From the NCBI RefSeq assembly GCF_900109045.1, contig NZ_FNYL01000009.1:62001-126000 (forward strand): DNA of 64,000 nucleotides, in the 5' to 3' direction. Shown piece after piece: positions 27,917-36,344 of the stretch. The DNA comes from Dyadobacter sp. SG02 (GTDB lineage Bacteria; Bacteroidota; Bacteroidia; Cytophagales; Spirosomataceae). The stretch's first letter is position 1. Each line of letters begins with the position of its first letter. The translations under genes and the position numbers were made by a program. The notes beneath the pieces were generated by a model. That model saw only the letters and a list, made by a program, of their open reading frames with translations, did no database searches and was not told the DNA's origin.

Positions 27917-29836
27917 CTAGGGCAATGAAAACGCCATCACGTATCCGGCCGGATTTTCTTTTGTTCCGCCTACTGAAATAGCCACGTATTGCTTCCCGCC
28001 AGCCTGGTAAGTACATGCGGTTGCGTTGGCTAATGCAGGCAATGTAGTCTGCCAGAGTAGTTTTCCAGTCGACTTATCAAAAGCCCTCAATTTTTTATCC
28101 TCGGTACCGCTGATAAAGATCAAACCACCCGCCGTGACAATTGGCCCTGCTTTGCCTTCCTGACCAGTCTCAGGCGCTCCTTTAATCTGCCGTGACTCAT
28201 CGTTACCTAACGGAATCTGCCATTCATATTCCCCGGTAGAAAGGTTCAACGCGTGCAATGTTCCCCAGGGTGGCTGAATGGCGGGATTGCCGCTTGGATC
28301 TTTCCAGGTTTTATACCCCGTGGCGTTCAGGTATTGATCCGCCTTTGCAAAACGCTCCGTCGTGCCTAACTGGCTCGAAAGGCTCGATTTTGCGGCGGAC
28401 TCACTGCTTACTTTCGTCTGATCACCTTTAATAATGGAAATGATATCCGGGGCATCATTGGACTTGATATATAAGTAATTGGTCGCCGGATCGAAAGCAG
28501 CGCCGCCCCATTCGCCACCGCCACGCGTCCCGGGCAGTTGAAGTGTTCCTTTCAGGTCAGGCGGAGTATAAAGTCCCTCATAGCGCATAGACTTGAATTC
28601 CCTGACCAGCGAATCATGGTCTGCGGCTGAGTAACTGGTAAGGTCGGTTTCGGTGATCCACTGCCTTGCAAATGGTTTGGGTTTGACCGGAAACGGCTGG
28701 GTCGGCGATGCCTGTTCCCCAGGCAGGTTGGAAGCGGGCACCTTCCTTTCTTCAATCGGAAACAAAGGTTCGCCGGTTTCCCGGTTGAATACAAATACAA
28801 AACCTTGCTTGGTAATCTGCGCCACCGCATCGACACTTTTTCCATCACGTTGAAGCGTCACCAGGTTTGGCGGTGCTGGCAGATCATAATCCCACAGATC
28901 GTGGTGTACGGTCTGAAAATGCCAGATATGTTTGCCCGTTGCCGCATTGAGCGCTAGCACGCAGTTACCATATAGGTTTTCTCCTTTTCGATCAGTACCG
29001 TAAAAATCGTAGGAAGGCGATCCGAGGGCCAAAAACACCATTCCCCGCTTCTTGTCCAGGCTCATACCTGCCCAGTTAGTCACCCCACCCACAACCTTAT
29101 ACGCATCCTTCGACCAAGTTTCGTAGCCAGGTTCGCCTGGTAGCGGCACGGTATGAAATGTCCAGACCAGCTTACCCGTACGGCAATCATATGCCCTGAT
29201 GTAACCAGGCTGGGCGCCATAAACGTCAGGGACCCGGCAGCCCATAATGATCAGATCGTTATAGATGATCCCGGGCGAAGTGGACGAAACATAAATATTT
29301 TCGGAAGTGTCACGCAAACCAATCCGCATATCCACTTTACCTCCGTTTCCGAAAGCACTAATTGGCTTACCATTGCTTGCATCTAATGCAAAGAGCTGGT
29401 TGTTGGCAGTGAACAAAATCCTTTTATCAGTTCCATTTTCCCAATACGTGAGCCCGCGGTTTACTTCTCCACCGCTTTCCCCACCATTGAAAGGGTCAAA
29501 AGACCAAAGCTGCTCACCCGTTTCCGCATTAACAGCGTAAGCGTGCTGGCTGGCGGAAGTGGTATACAAAACACCATCGACGATAATCGGATTAGCCTGG
29601 CTCGGCCGGGTTCCGGTTGCATTGTCTTTGATGGCGAATGTCCAGGCAGGCTTTAACTGCGCCACATTTGAAACATTGATCTGATCCAATGGGGAGTAGT
29701 TAGAGCTGCCCGCATCTGCTTTGTAAACCGACCACGTCCTGTTGTTCTCCTGGCCCTTTTTGCAGCCCGTAAAAAAAATAGGGGCAGCCAGCACAACGGA
29801 TTGCGCGATGAATCCTACCAATTTCAGTTTTCTCAT
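27917..29836 (-). CDS. PQQ-dependent dehydrogenase, lipoprotein (membrane-bound glucose dehydrogenase-like)
   Basis: 639 residues from the ATG at 29836, which gives a lipoprotein signal (MRKLKLVGFIAQSVV, lipobox Cys in FTGCKK); a GTG at 29860 is less likely. The body is an eight-bladed quinoprotein propeller: WSVYKADAGSSNYSPLDQIN, GVLYTTSASQHAYAVNAETG, HIWHFQTVHHDLWDYDLP and GGEWGGAAFDP. No CxxCH haem motif is present, so electrons must pass to a separate carrier or quinone. Such enzymes oxidise sugars or alcohols in the periplasm. The ABM-fold and cupin genes directly upstream on the same strand look co-transcribed. Confidence 0.9.
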   Translation of the reverse strand: MRKLKLVGFIAQSVVLAAPIFFTGCKKGQENNRTWSVYKADAGSSNYSPLDQINVSNVAQLKPAWTFAIKDNATGTRPSQANPIIVDGVLYTTSASQHAYAVNAETGEQLWSFDPFNGGESGGEVNRGLTYWENGTDKRILFTANNQLFALDASNGKPISAFGNGGKVDMRIGLRDTSENIYVSSTSPGIIYNDLIIMGCRVPDVYGAQPGYIRAYDCRTGKLVWTFHTVPLPGEPGYETWSKDAYKVVGGVTNWAGMSLDKKRGMVFLALGSPSYDFYGTDRKGENLYGNCVLALNAATGKHIWHFQTVHHDLWDYDLPAPPNLVTLQRDGKSVDAVAQITKQGFVFVFNRETGEPLFPIEERKVPASNLPGEQASPTQPFPVKPKPFARQWITETDLTSYSAADHDSLVREFKSMRYEGLYTPPDLKGTLQLPGTRGGGEWGGAAFDPATNYLYIKSNDAPDIISIIKGDQTKVSSESAAKSSLSSQLGTTERFAKADQYLNATGYKTWKDPSGNPAIQPPWGTLHALNLSTGEYEWQIPLGNDESRQIKGAPETGQEGKAGPIVTAGGLIFISGTEDKKLRAFDKSTGKLLWQTTLPALANATACTYQAGGKQYVAISVGGTKENPAGYVMAFSLP

Positions 29837-29859
29837 GATTTTGCAGTCTATATCTCTCA

Positions 29860-30372
29860 CTATTTTTTCAATTGCAGCACATCGGACTTCGCCCCAAATG
29901 CAATCGCGTCAACATTGACCAATTCGAGTGACTTCACCATTTTTTGCGTCCCGGTTTTGTATTTGATAAAATGTGCCGTTTTCAGATGTGTTTGATATGC
30001 CTCATTGCTTGCATATATTTCCAAAACCGTTACCCGGTTCGGATGCTTCTCTTCGGTCATCGCGTAAAGGGTAAGAACGCCAGGCTCTGATTCCAACGCC
30101 GCCTGAGTATGCTCTTCGATAGCAGCTTTGTATTGATCCAGAAAATCGGGATGAATTTCAAGTTTTGCCAGGCGGACGATCCATGGACTTGCATTAATTA
30201 CCTGTCCGGATAATACCCGCCCAGTTCCAGATTGCTGCTTTCCTACCTGGCTGATTACCTGGTTCGGTGAAAGGCCTGCATTAGCTCCCATGGAATTTTG
30301 CGCGTTTATGTCCATGACAAATAGCAGAATTATCCCTGTTAGAATCCATTTCGAAAATCCGGGATTGGTCAT
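29860..30372 (-). CDS. Exported ABM-domain protein (putative quinol monooxygenase-like)
   Basis: 170 residues with an N-terminal hydrophobic signal (WILTGIILLFVMDINAQ). From residue about 62 it has the antibiotic-biosynthesis-monooxygenase fold: IVRLAKLEIHPDFLDQYKAAIEEHTQAALESEPGVLTL in pieces, then RVTVLEIYASNEAYQTHLKTAHFIKYK, a typical YgiN-like pattern. Export is unusual for this family. It lies between the cupin (8 bases) and the PQQ dehydrogenase, so a shared oxidative function is plausible; the substrate is unknown. Confidence 0.78.
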   Translation of the reverse strand: MTNPGFSKWILTGIILLFVMDINAQNSMGANAGLSPNQVISQVGKQQSGTGRVLSGQVINASPWIVRLAKLEIHPDFLDQYKAAIEEHTQAALESEPGVLTLYAMTEEKHPNRVTVLEIYASNEAYQTHLKTAHFIKYKTGTQKMVKSLELVNVDAIAFGAKSDVLQLKK

Positions 30373-30380
30373 AGTTCCTA

Positions 30381-30887
30381 TTATTTTTGATTAACAGTGG
30401 CGTATTCCTGATCTGTCACTGGCGCAAGCCAGACCACATTCTGCCCATCCTTGAAATTAGTGATGGCGATATGGACAAATTTGCTGGTCGCAGACGCCCC
30501 ATGCCAGTGCTCGGTATCTTCCGGGATATTTACTACATCACCTTTTTTCAAGGCTTGCGCAGGTTTTCCCTTTTGCTGATAAAAACCTTCTCCCTCCGTA
30601 GCGATCAACACCTGACCTTTGGGGTGCGTATGCCAATTCGTACGCGCACCCGGCTCGAAGGTCACGCTACCGAGCGCGAACTCGTTGTTTTTGTCTCTGG
30701 AAGCCAGGGTATACACAAATGCATTGCCGGTGAAATAGGAAGCCGGTAGCGGCTCGCCTTTGGGAAAAATGGAAGAATTCGTTTGCTCTGACATGGTTCT
30801 CTGTTGGTTTTTGATGCTGCAACCCGTCACCCAGATCAGGATGGAGGCTGACAGAACAATGAAAATACTTTTGATGAATGTACCCAT
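30381..30887 (-). CDS. Cupin domain lipoprotein
   Basis: 168 residues with a lipoprotein signal (lipobox Cys in WVTGCSIK). The single cupin domain carries WHTHPKGQVLIATEGEGFYQ and, later, IPEDTEHWHGA, giving the usual metal-binding His and Glu residues. Related proteins occur with carboxymuconolactone-decarboxylase or SDR genes under AraC control. It is the first intact gene of the minus-strand unit with the ABM protein and PQQ dehydrogenase, and lies divergent from an AraC regulator at 31080. Confidence 0.85.
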   Translation of the reverse strand: MGTFIKSIFIVLSASILIWVTGCSIKNQQRTMSEQTNSSIFPKGEPLPASYFTGNAFVYTLASRDKNNEFALGSVTFEPGARTNWHTHPKGQVLIATEGEGFYQQKGKPAQALKKGDVVNIPEDTEHWHGASATSKFVHIAITNFKDGQNVVWLAPVTDQEYATVNQK

Positions 30888-30896
30888 AATTTTTAG

Positions 30897-30960
30897 CTAG
30901 TGAATACTGTAACCGCCATCTATTACCAGCGTGTTGGTTAGCTGCACAAAGGTCATACAG
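30897..30960 (-). pseudogene. C-terminal relic of a short-chain dehydrogenase
   Basis: Just upstream of the cupin gene the minus strand encodes TNTLVIDGGYSIH followed by a stop. This ends exactly as many SDR proteins do (LVIDGGYS). Nothing resembling the rest of an SDR lies upstream, where the divergent AraC promoter begins. I infer an SDR gene, once first in this operon, lost except for its last 20 or so codons. The match is short. Confidence 0.4.
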
Positions 30961-31050
30961 TGCTGATAATCCCGACTTATACAGTTTACAGGTTTACCTA
31001 CCATTTTTACAGATTCGGACTTACAGACGTGGTTAACATTCAATTACCGG

Positions 31051-31058
31051 TAAATTTG
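31051..31058 (+). promoter_or_regulatory. -7 promoter box of the AraC gene
   Basis: TAAATTTG fits the Bacteroidota -7 consensus TAnnTTTG and lies 22 bases before the ATG at 31080. No TTG stands at -33. Upstream, four ACAG tetramers (30981, 30988, 31009, 31023) are spaced by multiples of 7 bases and may be binding sites. Confidence 0.5.
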
Positions 31059-31079
31059 CATCAACAAATCACCAGGGAT

Positions 31080-31976
31080 ATGGATAACATTTTGAGGATC
31101 GACACCGTGAGCCAGCACGACGCATTTTACCACCAACAGAACCTTCATCCGCTGGTAAGCGTCATCGATTTTACCGGCAGGACGCCTGAGATGTATGCAT
31201 CGAAAATGAATTTCGGCTTTTATGCAGTGTATTTAAAAGATGTAAAATGCGGTGATATGAAGTATGGTCGCCACACCTACGACTACCAGGACAGGACATT
31301 GGTTTTTGTCGCGCCGGGCCAGATCATTAATGTGGACATCAATCAGGACTATAAGCCTCAGGGATATGCGCTACTGTTTCATCCCGACCTGGTCCGGGGA
31401 ACTCCGTTGGGTAAGCATATCGAGGATTACAACTTCTTTTCCTACGAGAGTAAAGAAGCGCTGCATTTATCTGAAAAAGAGCGAAAAATCGTGCTGGATT
31501 GTTTTGAGAAAATCAGGTATGAGCTCGAACAGGGAACAGACAAACACAGCAGAACGCTCATTTCCTCCAATATCGAACTGTTTTTGAACTACTGCATGCG
31601 GTTTTATGACCGCCAGTTTATTACCCGACAGGATGTCAATAGGAACAGCCTGGAAAAATTCGAGACATTACTGAGCGACTATTTTCAGTCTGACAAGGCG
31701 CAAGTCATCGGGCTGCCGTCGGTCAGCTACTGTGCAGATCAGCTGCATCTTTCAGCCAATTATTTCGGCGACTTAGTCAAAAAGGAAACAGGAAAAACCC
31801 CCACGGAATACATCCAGTTGAAAGTCATAAATCTTGCAAAAGAAAAAATCCTCGATCCAGGCAAATCCATCAGTGAAATCGCATTTGAGCTGGGCTTCAA
31901 ATATCCACAGCACTTCACCAGGCTCTTTAAAAAATCGACCGGGCTTACGCCAAATGACTACCGGTCGCTGAATTGA
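31080..31976 (+). CDS. AraC family transcriptional regulator
   Basis: 298 residues from the ATG at 31080 (MDNILRIDTVSQHDAFYH); a GTG at 30960 would add 40 residues that do not match the family and would start before the -7 box. The N-terminal part is a cupin-like sensor (YASKMNFGFYAVYLKD). The DNA-binding end has SYCADQLHLSANYFGDLVKKETGKTP and ISEIAFELGFKYPQHFTRLFKKSTGLTP. It is divergent from the cupin-ABM-PQQ unit and probably activates it. Confidence 0.92.
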   Translation: MDNILRIDTVSQHDAFYHQQNLHPLVSVIDFTGRTPEMYASKMNFGFYAVYLKDVKCGDMKYGRHTYDYQDRTLVFVAPGQIINVDINQDYKPQGYALLFHPDLVRGTPLGKHIEDYNFFSYESKEALHLSEKERKIVLDCFEKIRYELEQGTDKHSRTLISSNIELFLNYCMRFYDRQFITRQDVNRNSLEKFETLLSDYFQSDKAQVIGLPSVSYCADQLHLSANYFGDLVKKETGKTPTEYIQLKVINLAKEKILDPGKSISEIAFELGFKYPQHFTRLFKKSTGLTPNDYRSLN

Positions 31977-32036
31977 TCGATCCGTTAACATAGTGCCGTC
32001 CTTAGCGAAGAAATTGCGACAGAGTAACATGGACAA

Positions 32037-32246
32037 TTACCAACCTCTCACAAATTCATATGTTAGAAGCGATTTCCCATTGGGTAGAAAATTTTCTTCG
32101 GAAAAAACCCAGTCGAATCCATGGTCTGCGGCAGCCCTCATAAAGTCGTTCTTATCAATTACCTTAAAGATGCCGGCAACAGATCTAATGGATTCGATTC
32201 CCGTTTTACTGACACTCTGAACACCGCTGTTTGACTGGATAGTCAC
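32037..32246 (-). CDS. Small hypothetical protein, possibly coupled to the upstream reductase gene
   Basis: 69 residues starting with GTG only 3 bases after the stop of the reductase gene. The sequence (GIESIRSVAGIFKVIDKNDF then AAADHGFDWVFSEENFLP) reads like a real folded protein and faintly recalls Nif11-type leader peptides, which end their helical part with GFDF-EE, but I would not claim that family. No other evidence supports it. Confidence 0.35.
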   Translation of the reverse strand: MTIQSNSGVQSVSKTGIESIRSVAGIFKVIDKNDFMRAAADHGFDWVFSEENFLPNGKSLLTYEFVRGW

Positions 32247-32249
32247 ACA

Positions 32250-33188
32250 TTAATTCAATTCCGACTTGAGTTTAATGAGTGTGCCCAGAAGCGATGTGAC
32301 CGGAACAAAGATTCCTTTTTGCTTTGCAGCATCAGCCATGGCAAAATTCAACGAGTCAATTTCCGTCTGCCGCTTGTTTAATAGGTCCTGATAGGTTGAG
32401 ATCTTTTGACCATCCGACATTTCACTGATGTTCAATATATTCTGGACTATTTCATCCTCGGTCAAACTGATACCGTATTCCCTGGCCACAACAAGGCATT
32501 CACGAATTACTTTCCTTCCCAATTCCACGACTGACGCGTTTCGCCGAAATACGCCATTGTCCACTTCCAAAAGCGGACAAATCGAGTTAAACACGCAATT
32601 GGAAATGACCTTTTTCCAAATGAAGGGCTGTATATCAGGCTCTGTCCTGAATGAGAAAATGCTCGTATTCAGCTGCGTTACAATATTGGGCAGCATTTCT
32701 TCGGAACCGGCAATTACCCCTATTGGCGAGGCCGCCACCAACCGGAACCGCACGCTGTTCTCACCTGCCGTCTGGCTGGTCGCCATGAGTACGCATCGGT
32801 ACAAGTTCTCAAAGCCCATATCTGAAAAACAGTTCTCTATATGCAATCCATTTTGCAGGAACACAATGGGTGAGTGCTTTGCCTTGGCATGCAGTTTTCG
32901 AGCAATCTGCTCATTTCCAAATGATTTATTGGTTAAAACGATCAGGCCATCGAGTTTTTCGTAACTGTTGATCGAGCTGATTTCAATGTGGGCGCTCAAC
33001 AGGTCTTCGCCGGTATCCACTTCGACATGTTCACGGGATGTTCCTGTGTCATCCACCGAGCCGCGGAGAATGGTTGCGCTTCGGCCGTTAATCGCCAATG
33101 CCACCGCCAGCGCTTTGGCAATCACGCCGTTACCGATGATATAGATTTTGTTAATCTCCGATGCGTCAAAACCATTTCCTGTCTCCAT
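32250..33188 (-). CDS. Ketopantoate reductase (ApbA/PanE) family protein
   Basis: 312 residues. The Rossmann start IYIIGNGVIAKALAVALAINGRSATILR carries the NADP-binding glycine pattern GNGxxA, and the C-terminal half has WKKVISNCVFNSICPLLEVDNG with the family's conserved Lys and Asn, then the helical RKVIRECLVVAREYG. Such proteins reduce 2-dehydropantoate or related 2-oxo acids with NADPH. It is not next to other pantothenate genes, so the true substrate is open. Confidence 0.8.
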   Translation of the reverse strand: METGNGFDASEINKIYIIGNGVIAKALAVALAINGRSATILRGSVDDTGTSREHVEVDTGEDLLSAHIEISSINSYEKLDGLIVLTNKSFGNEQIARKLHAKAKHSPIVFLQNGLHIENCFSDMGFENLYRCVLMATSQTAGENSVRFRLVAASPIGVIAGSEEMLPNIVTQLNTSIFSFRTEPDIQPFIWKKVISNCVFNSICPLLEVDNGVFRRNASVVELGRKVIRECLVVAREYGISLTEDEIVQNILNISEMSDGQKISTYQDLLNKRQTEIDSLNFAMADAAKQKGIFVPVTSLLGTLIKLKSELN

Positions 33189-33222
33189 AGCTAATCTATT
33201 TCAAATCAAAACATTACCCTAT

Positions 33223-34161
33223 TTACCCAACCGACGTTCTGCGCGAAGCCAATGCGCGGATCTGCTTTTCGAGCAGATTGAATATAAGCCCGGCCATGAT
33301 GAATACACAGGCTATCAGCTTCCATGAAGACAATTCTTCACCCAGGAAAAACGCGGCACTCAGAAGTCCCACGACTGGAACCAGCAATGTAAATGGCGTA
33401 ACAACGGCGGTTGGATAGGTATTGAGCAGGAATCCCCAAATGCCGTAACCCACGAACGAGGATAGGTAGACGATGTAAAGCACTGCAATGACCGTCTCGG
33501 CAGTCAACCCGCGAATGGAATGCATAATCAGTTCGGGCCCTTCAAAAATATAAGACACGGTCAGCATCACAGGAGTCGCTACCAGACTTCCCCACGCAAC
33601 CAGCGCTACGGGCGACTGTGCGGCGATTTTCTTGGAGAAAATGTTGCCGGTTGCCCAGGAAAGTGCCGACAGCAAGGTTAATGCAAGCCCGATGAAGGTC
33701 GTATTCCCATCCACATGGCTGGCAACGATACCAATGCCGATGAACGAGATCAGTGCACCGAAAACCTTCCAAACGCTCGGCACGTGGCCAAAGATCAATG
33801 CGGCCAGCCCCATGGAGAAAAATACCTGCACCTGAATCACCAATGACGACAAACCTGCCGGAAGCCCGAGGTACATTCCTCCGAAGAGCAGTCCGAACTG
33901 GATGGCGAATGTGAAGATGCCGTAGCCCACGATCAGCTTAAATGGCCCCTTGGGCCTGGGTAGGAAGAACACCCACGGCAAGGCGGTTAATGCGAACCGC
34001 GCTGTACATAAAAGGATCGGAGGTAATTTTTCCAAGCCAATATGAATGGCGATGAAATTCAGGCCCCAGGCAATGACCGTAACCAGGGCGAGCAAGAGAT
34101 GCTTGGGTTTCAAAATCGAACTGCTGTTAGTGTTTACTTCTTTACTTGCAAAGTACCACAA
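33223..34161 (-). CDS. EamA family (DMT) transporter
   Basis: 312 residues with about ten membrane helices in two EamA repeats (LLALVTVIAWGLNFIAIHIGLEKLPP and the second starting near FIGLALTLLSALSWATGNIFSKKI). Members export amino acids or other metabolites; the nearest kin by look are YdcZ/RhaT-like EamA proteins with GLEKLPPILLCTARF. No ATG is available at the start: the frame opens with TTG at 34161, and another TTG lies near the first helix, so the exact start is uncertain. It lies 34 bases upstream of the reductase gene, so co-transcription is possible. Confidence 0.87.
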   Translation of the reverse strand: MWYFASKEVNTNSSSILKPKHLLLALVTVIAWGLNFIAIHIGLEKLPPILLCTARFALTALPWVFFLPRPKGPFKLIVGYGIFTFAIQFGLLFGGMYLGLPAGLSSLVIQVQVFFSMGLAALIFGHVPSVWKVFGALISFIGIGIVASHVDGNTTFIGLALTLLSALSWATGNIFSKKIAAQSPVALVAWGSLVATPVMLTVSYIFEGPELIMHSIRGLTAETVIAVLYIVYLSSFVGYGIWGFLLNTYPTAVVTPFTLLVPVVGLLSAAFFLGEELSSWKLIACVFIMAGLIFNLLEKQIRALASRRTSVG

Positions 34162-34363
34162 CAGAATGCAGTGATAACAGATATAGTTTTTTGTTTTTTG
34201 AGGGGTACAGATTTAGAGGGCTTGTTTTACAATCTTGCTGAGGTAAACAATAACCTGTGCCCAAATTTTGTCCTTAATTTCTTCTTAGTGGGTATAAATC
34301 ATCGGTAGAAAATCCAGGTCCGCGCCAGCGATCAGGTTATTGGAGCCGGCATGATTGACAACC

Positions 34364-34993
34364 TCAACCCCCATCCACCTTTTTTGTCCAGGTCAGGATC
34401 TTTGGCTTCAAATTCTGGCCGGTAAATTCAACGATTTCCTCGATCCGCTTCCGACGCGTGTCATCCCGTTTCGCGGACGAAACCCAATACAGCAAGTGGC
34501 GCTTATCCGATTTGCTCAGCTTTTGAAAGAATGCCTCCGCCACCGCATTGCTTGCCAATGCACCGGCGAGGTCATCGGGGACAATTAGTTCTTCGATCTT
34601 ATCGAGTAACGCCCAGGAACCGTTCTGTTTAGCAGCGGCAATGGCATCCAGCCCGGCCTGGCACATCCGTCCTTCCTCTGTCAGCTTCCGGATTTTCTCC
34701 TTATTGATCTTCGACCAACCTCCGCCGGGCTTTCTTTTACTAAAAAATTGCATGTACCGGTCGGCGTCGAGCGGCTTGGCAATGCTGTCGATCCAGCCAA
34801 AGCAAAGCGCCTCGTCTACTGCCTCGCTCCATGTGATGGTGGTTAGTTGTGAAGATTTTTTATGGTAAATCAGCCATACCGCGCTTTCATCTGAATGGTT
34901 TTGCTCTAACCATTCCCGCCATTCCTTGCGGTTTGCGGGGGTGAAAATTTTTGTGTCTTTGGCTGTCCTGTGCAAGATGGTCTCCCGATTCAC
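34364..34993 (-). CDS. YdeI/OmpD-associated family protein
   Basis: 209 residues starting with GTG. Typical family features are FTPANRKEWREWLEQNHSDE near the N-terminus, then WSEAVDEALCFGWIDS, RYMQFFSKRKPGGGWSKINKEK and the C-terminal YWVSSAKRDDTRRKRI. YdeI-like proteins are widespread and linked in some species to protection against bacteriocins or antimicrobial peptides, but the biochemical role is unknown. Stands alone between the EamA gene and a divergent LLM oxidoreductase. Confidence 0.85.
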   Translation of the reverse strand: MNRETILHRTAKDTKIFTPANRKEWREWLEQNHSDESAVWLIYHKKSSQLTTITWSEAVDEALCFGWIDSIAKPLDADRYMQFFSKRKPGGGWSKINKEKIRKLTEEGRMCQAGLDAIAAAKQNGSWALLDKIEELIVPDDLAGALASNAVAEAFFQKLSKSDKRHLLYWVSSAKRDDTRRKRIEEIVEFTGQNLKPKILTWTKKVDGG

Positions 34994-35170
34994 GTCGATG
35001 CTTCTTAATTACCCTAATAATTGTCCGGTCTCAGAACGATCATATACTATTGTTCGTTTCCAAATCGGATAAACATAACTAAACAACTTCAATTTCTCTC
35101 TTTCCGGTCACCCTACTCAGTAATTCTACGGACGACGGGCCTTAACCGGAAACAGTTTAAATACAACAAA

Positions 35171-36211
35171 ATGGAAATAGGCATAGATAGCTTCGCGTCA
35201 GCCATGTACGGTAGCGACGCACTCGAAAGCGTGGACGCGATGGAGCAATTACTGGACAGGATCTCTCTGGCAGACCAATCGGGATTGGACGTTTTTGGCA
35301 TTGGGGAACATCACAAAAAAGAGTTTCTTGATTCCGCTCCTGCTGTCATCCTGTCCGCCGCTGCGGCCAGAACCAAAAATATCCGCCTGACCAGCGCCGT
35401 TACCGTTTTGAGCACCTCTGATCCCGTCCGGGTTTACCAGAATTTTGCCACATTGGACCTAATATCCAAAGGCCGGGCCGAACTGGTAGTTGGCCGCGGA
35501 TCCGCCATTGATGCCTATCCCCTGTTTGGATTTAATCTCAACGATTACGATGCGCTGTTTAAAGAAAAACTGGATCTTCTGCTGAAAATTCGGGAAAATG
35601 AGTTTGTTACATGGTCAGGGAAATTCAGGCCGGCTTTAAATAATCAACCCGTTTATCCAAGATCTCTTCAGGAAAAATTGCCTGTCTGGCTGGGCGTCGG
35701 TGGCACGCCCGAATCATTTGCCAGAGCAGGACAATTAGGGTTGCCTTTAATGGTCGCGATCATTGGAGGCGAAACAGAACGCTTTCGTCCGTTGGTCGAC
35801 CTGTATCGCGAAGAAGGGCGCAAAGCAGGTTTTACTCCTGATCAGCTAAAAGTTGGATTGCATTCACCCGGCTATGTTGCCGCCACGGACGAGCAGGCCA
35901 TTGATGAATATTACCCGGGTTATGCCGAGCTCTGGACCAAACTGGGCAGGGAACGCGGCTGGCCACCAGTAACCAGAAGACAATTCGATGCCTTGATCGC
36001 TCCACGGGGTGTGCTGGTCGTTGGCGGGCCGGAAAAAGTGGCCGGGAAACTTTTGAGGCATAGCGCGGCATTAGGGGGAATTGACCGGTTTACATTTCAA
36101 ATGGATAATGCCGGACTTACGCATCATCAGCTAATGCGTTCAATTGAATTGATCGGCACAAAGGTCATTCCGCTCGTAGCAAAAGCTGCTATGGAAAGTA
36201 ATGGTGGATAG
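35171..36211 (+). CDS. LLM class flavin-dependent oxidoreductase
   Basis: 346 residues from the ATG at 35171 (MEIGIDSFAS), preferred because the luciferase-like fold begins there; an upstream in-frame ATG at 35021 adds 50 residues without family features. Motifs are GLDVFGIGEHHKKEFLDSAP, SAVTVLSTSDPVRVYQNFATLDLIS, GRAELVVGRGS and the C-terminal FQMDNAGLTHHQLMRSIELIG. These enzymes use FMN/F420-like flavins to oxidise diverse substrates. No clear functional partner beside it. Confidence 0.9.
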   Translation: MEIGIDSFASAMYGSDALESVDAMEQLLDRISLADQSGLDVFGIGEHHKKEFLDSAPAVILSAAAARTKNIRLTSAVTVLSTSDPVRVYQNFATLDLISKGRAELVVGRGSAIDAYPLFGFNLNDYDALFKEKLDLLLKIRENEFVTWSGKFRPALNNQPVYPRSLQEKLPVWLGVGGTPESFARAGQLGLPLMVAIIGGETERFRPLVDLYREEGRKAGFTPDQLKVGLHSPGYVAATDEQAIDEYYPGYAELWTKLGRERGWPPVTRRQFDALIAPRGVLVVGGPEKVAGKLLRHSAALGGIDRFTFQMDNAGLTHHQLMRSIELIGTKVIPLVAKAAMESNGG

Positions 36212-36344
36212 CAGCGCATACCAGTGCCTTAATTGATCCGGATCCGTCCAGGCCTCACCTGAATTGGCTAATTTGCACCTTATGACCTGGCAACTTCCTG
36301 CCCGGGCACGAATGACAATAACCCAATCATAAACCCTTACAAAA

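Noticed and set aside
34258-34374. Minus-strand 29-codon frame after the YdeI gene (VVNHAGSNNLIAGADLDFLP)
   Set aside because: Looks protein-like but too short to assign, without matching family or partner; could be chance.
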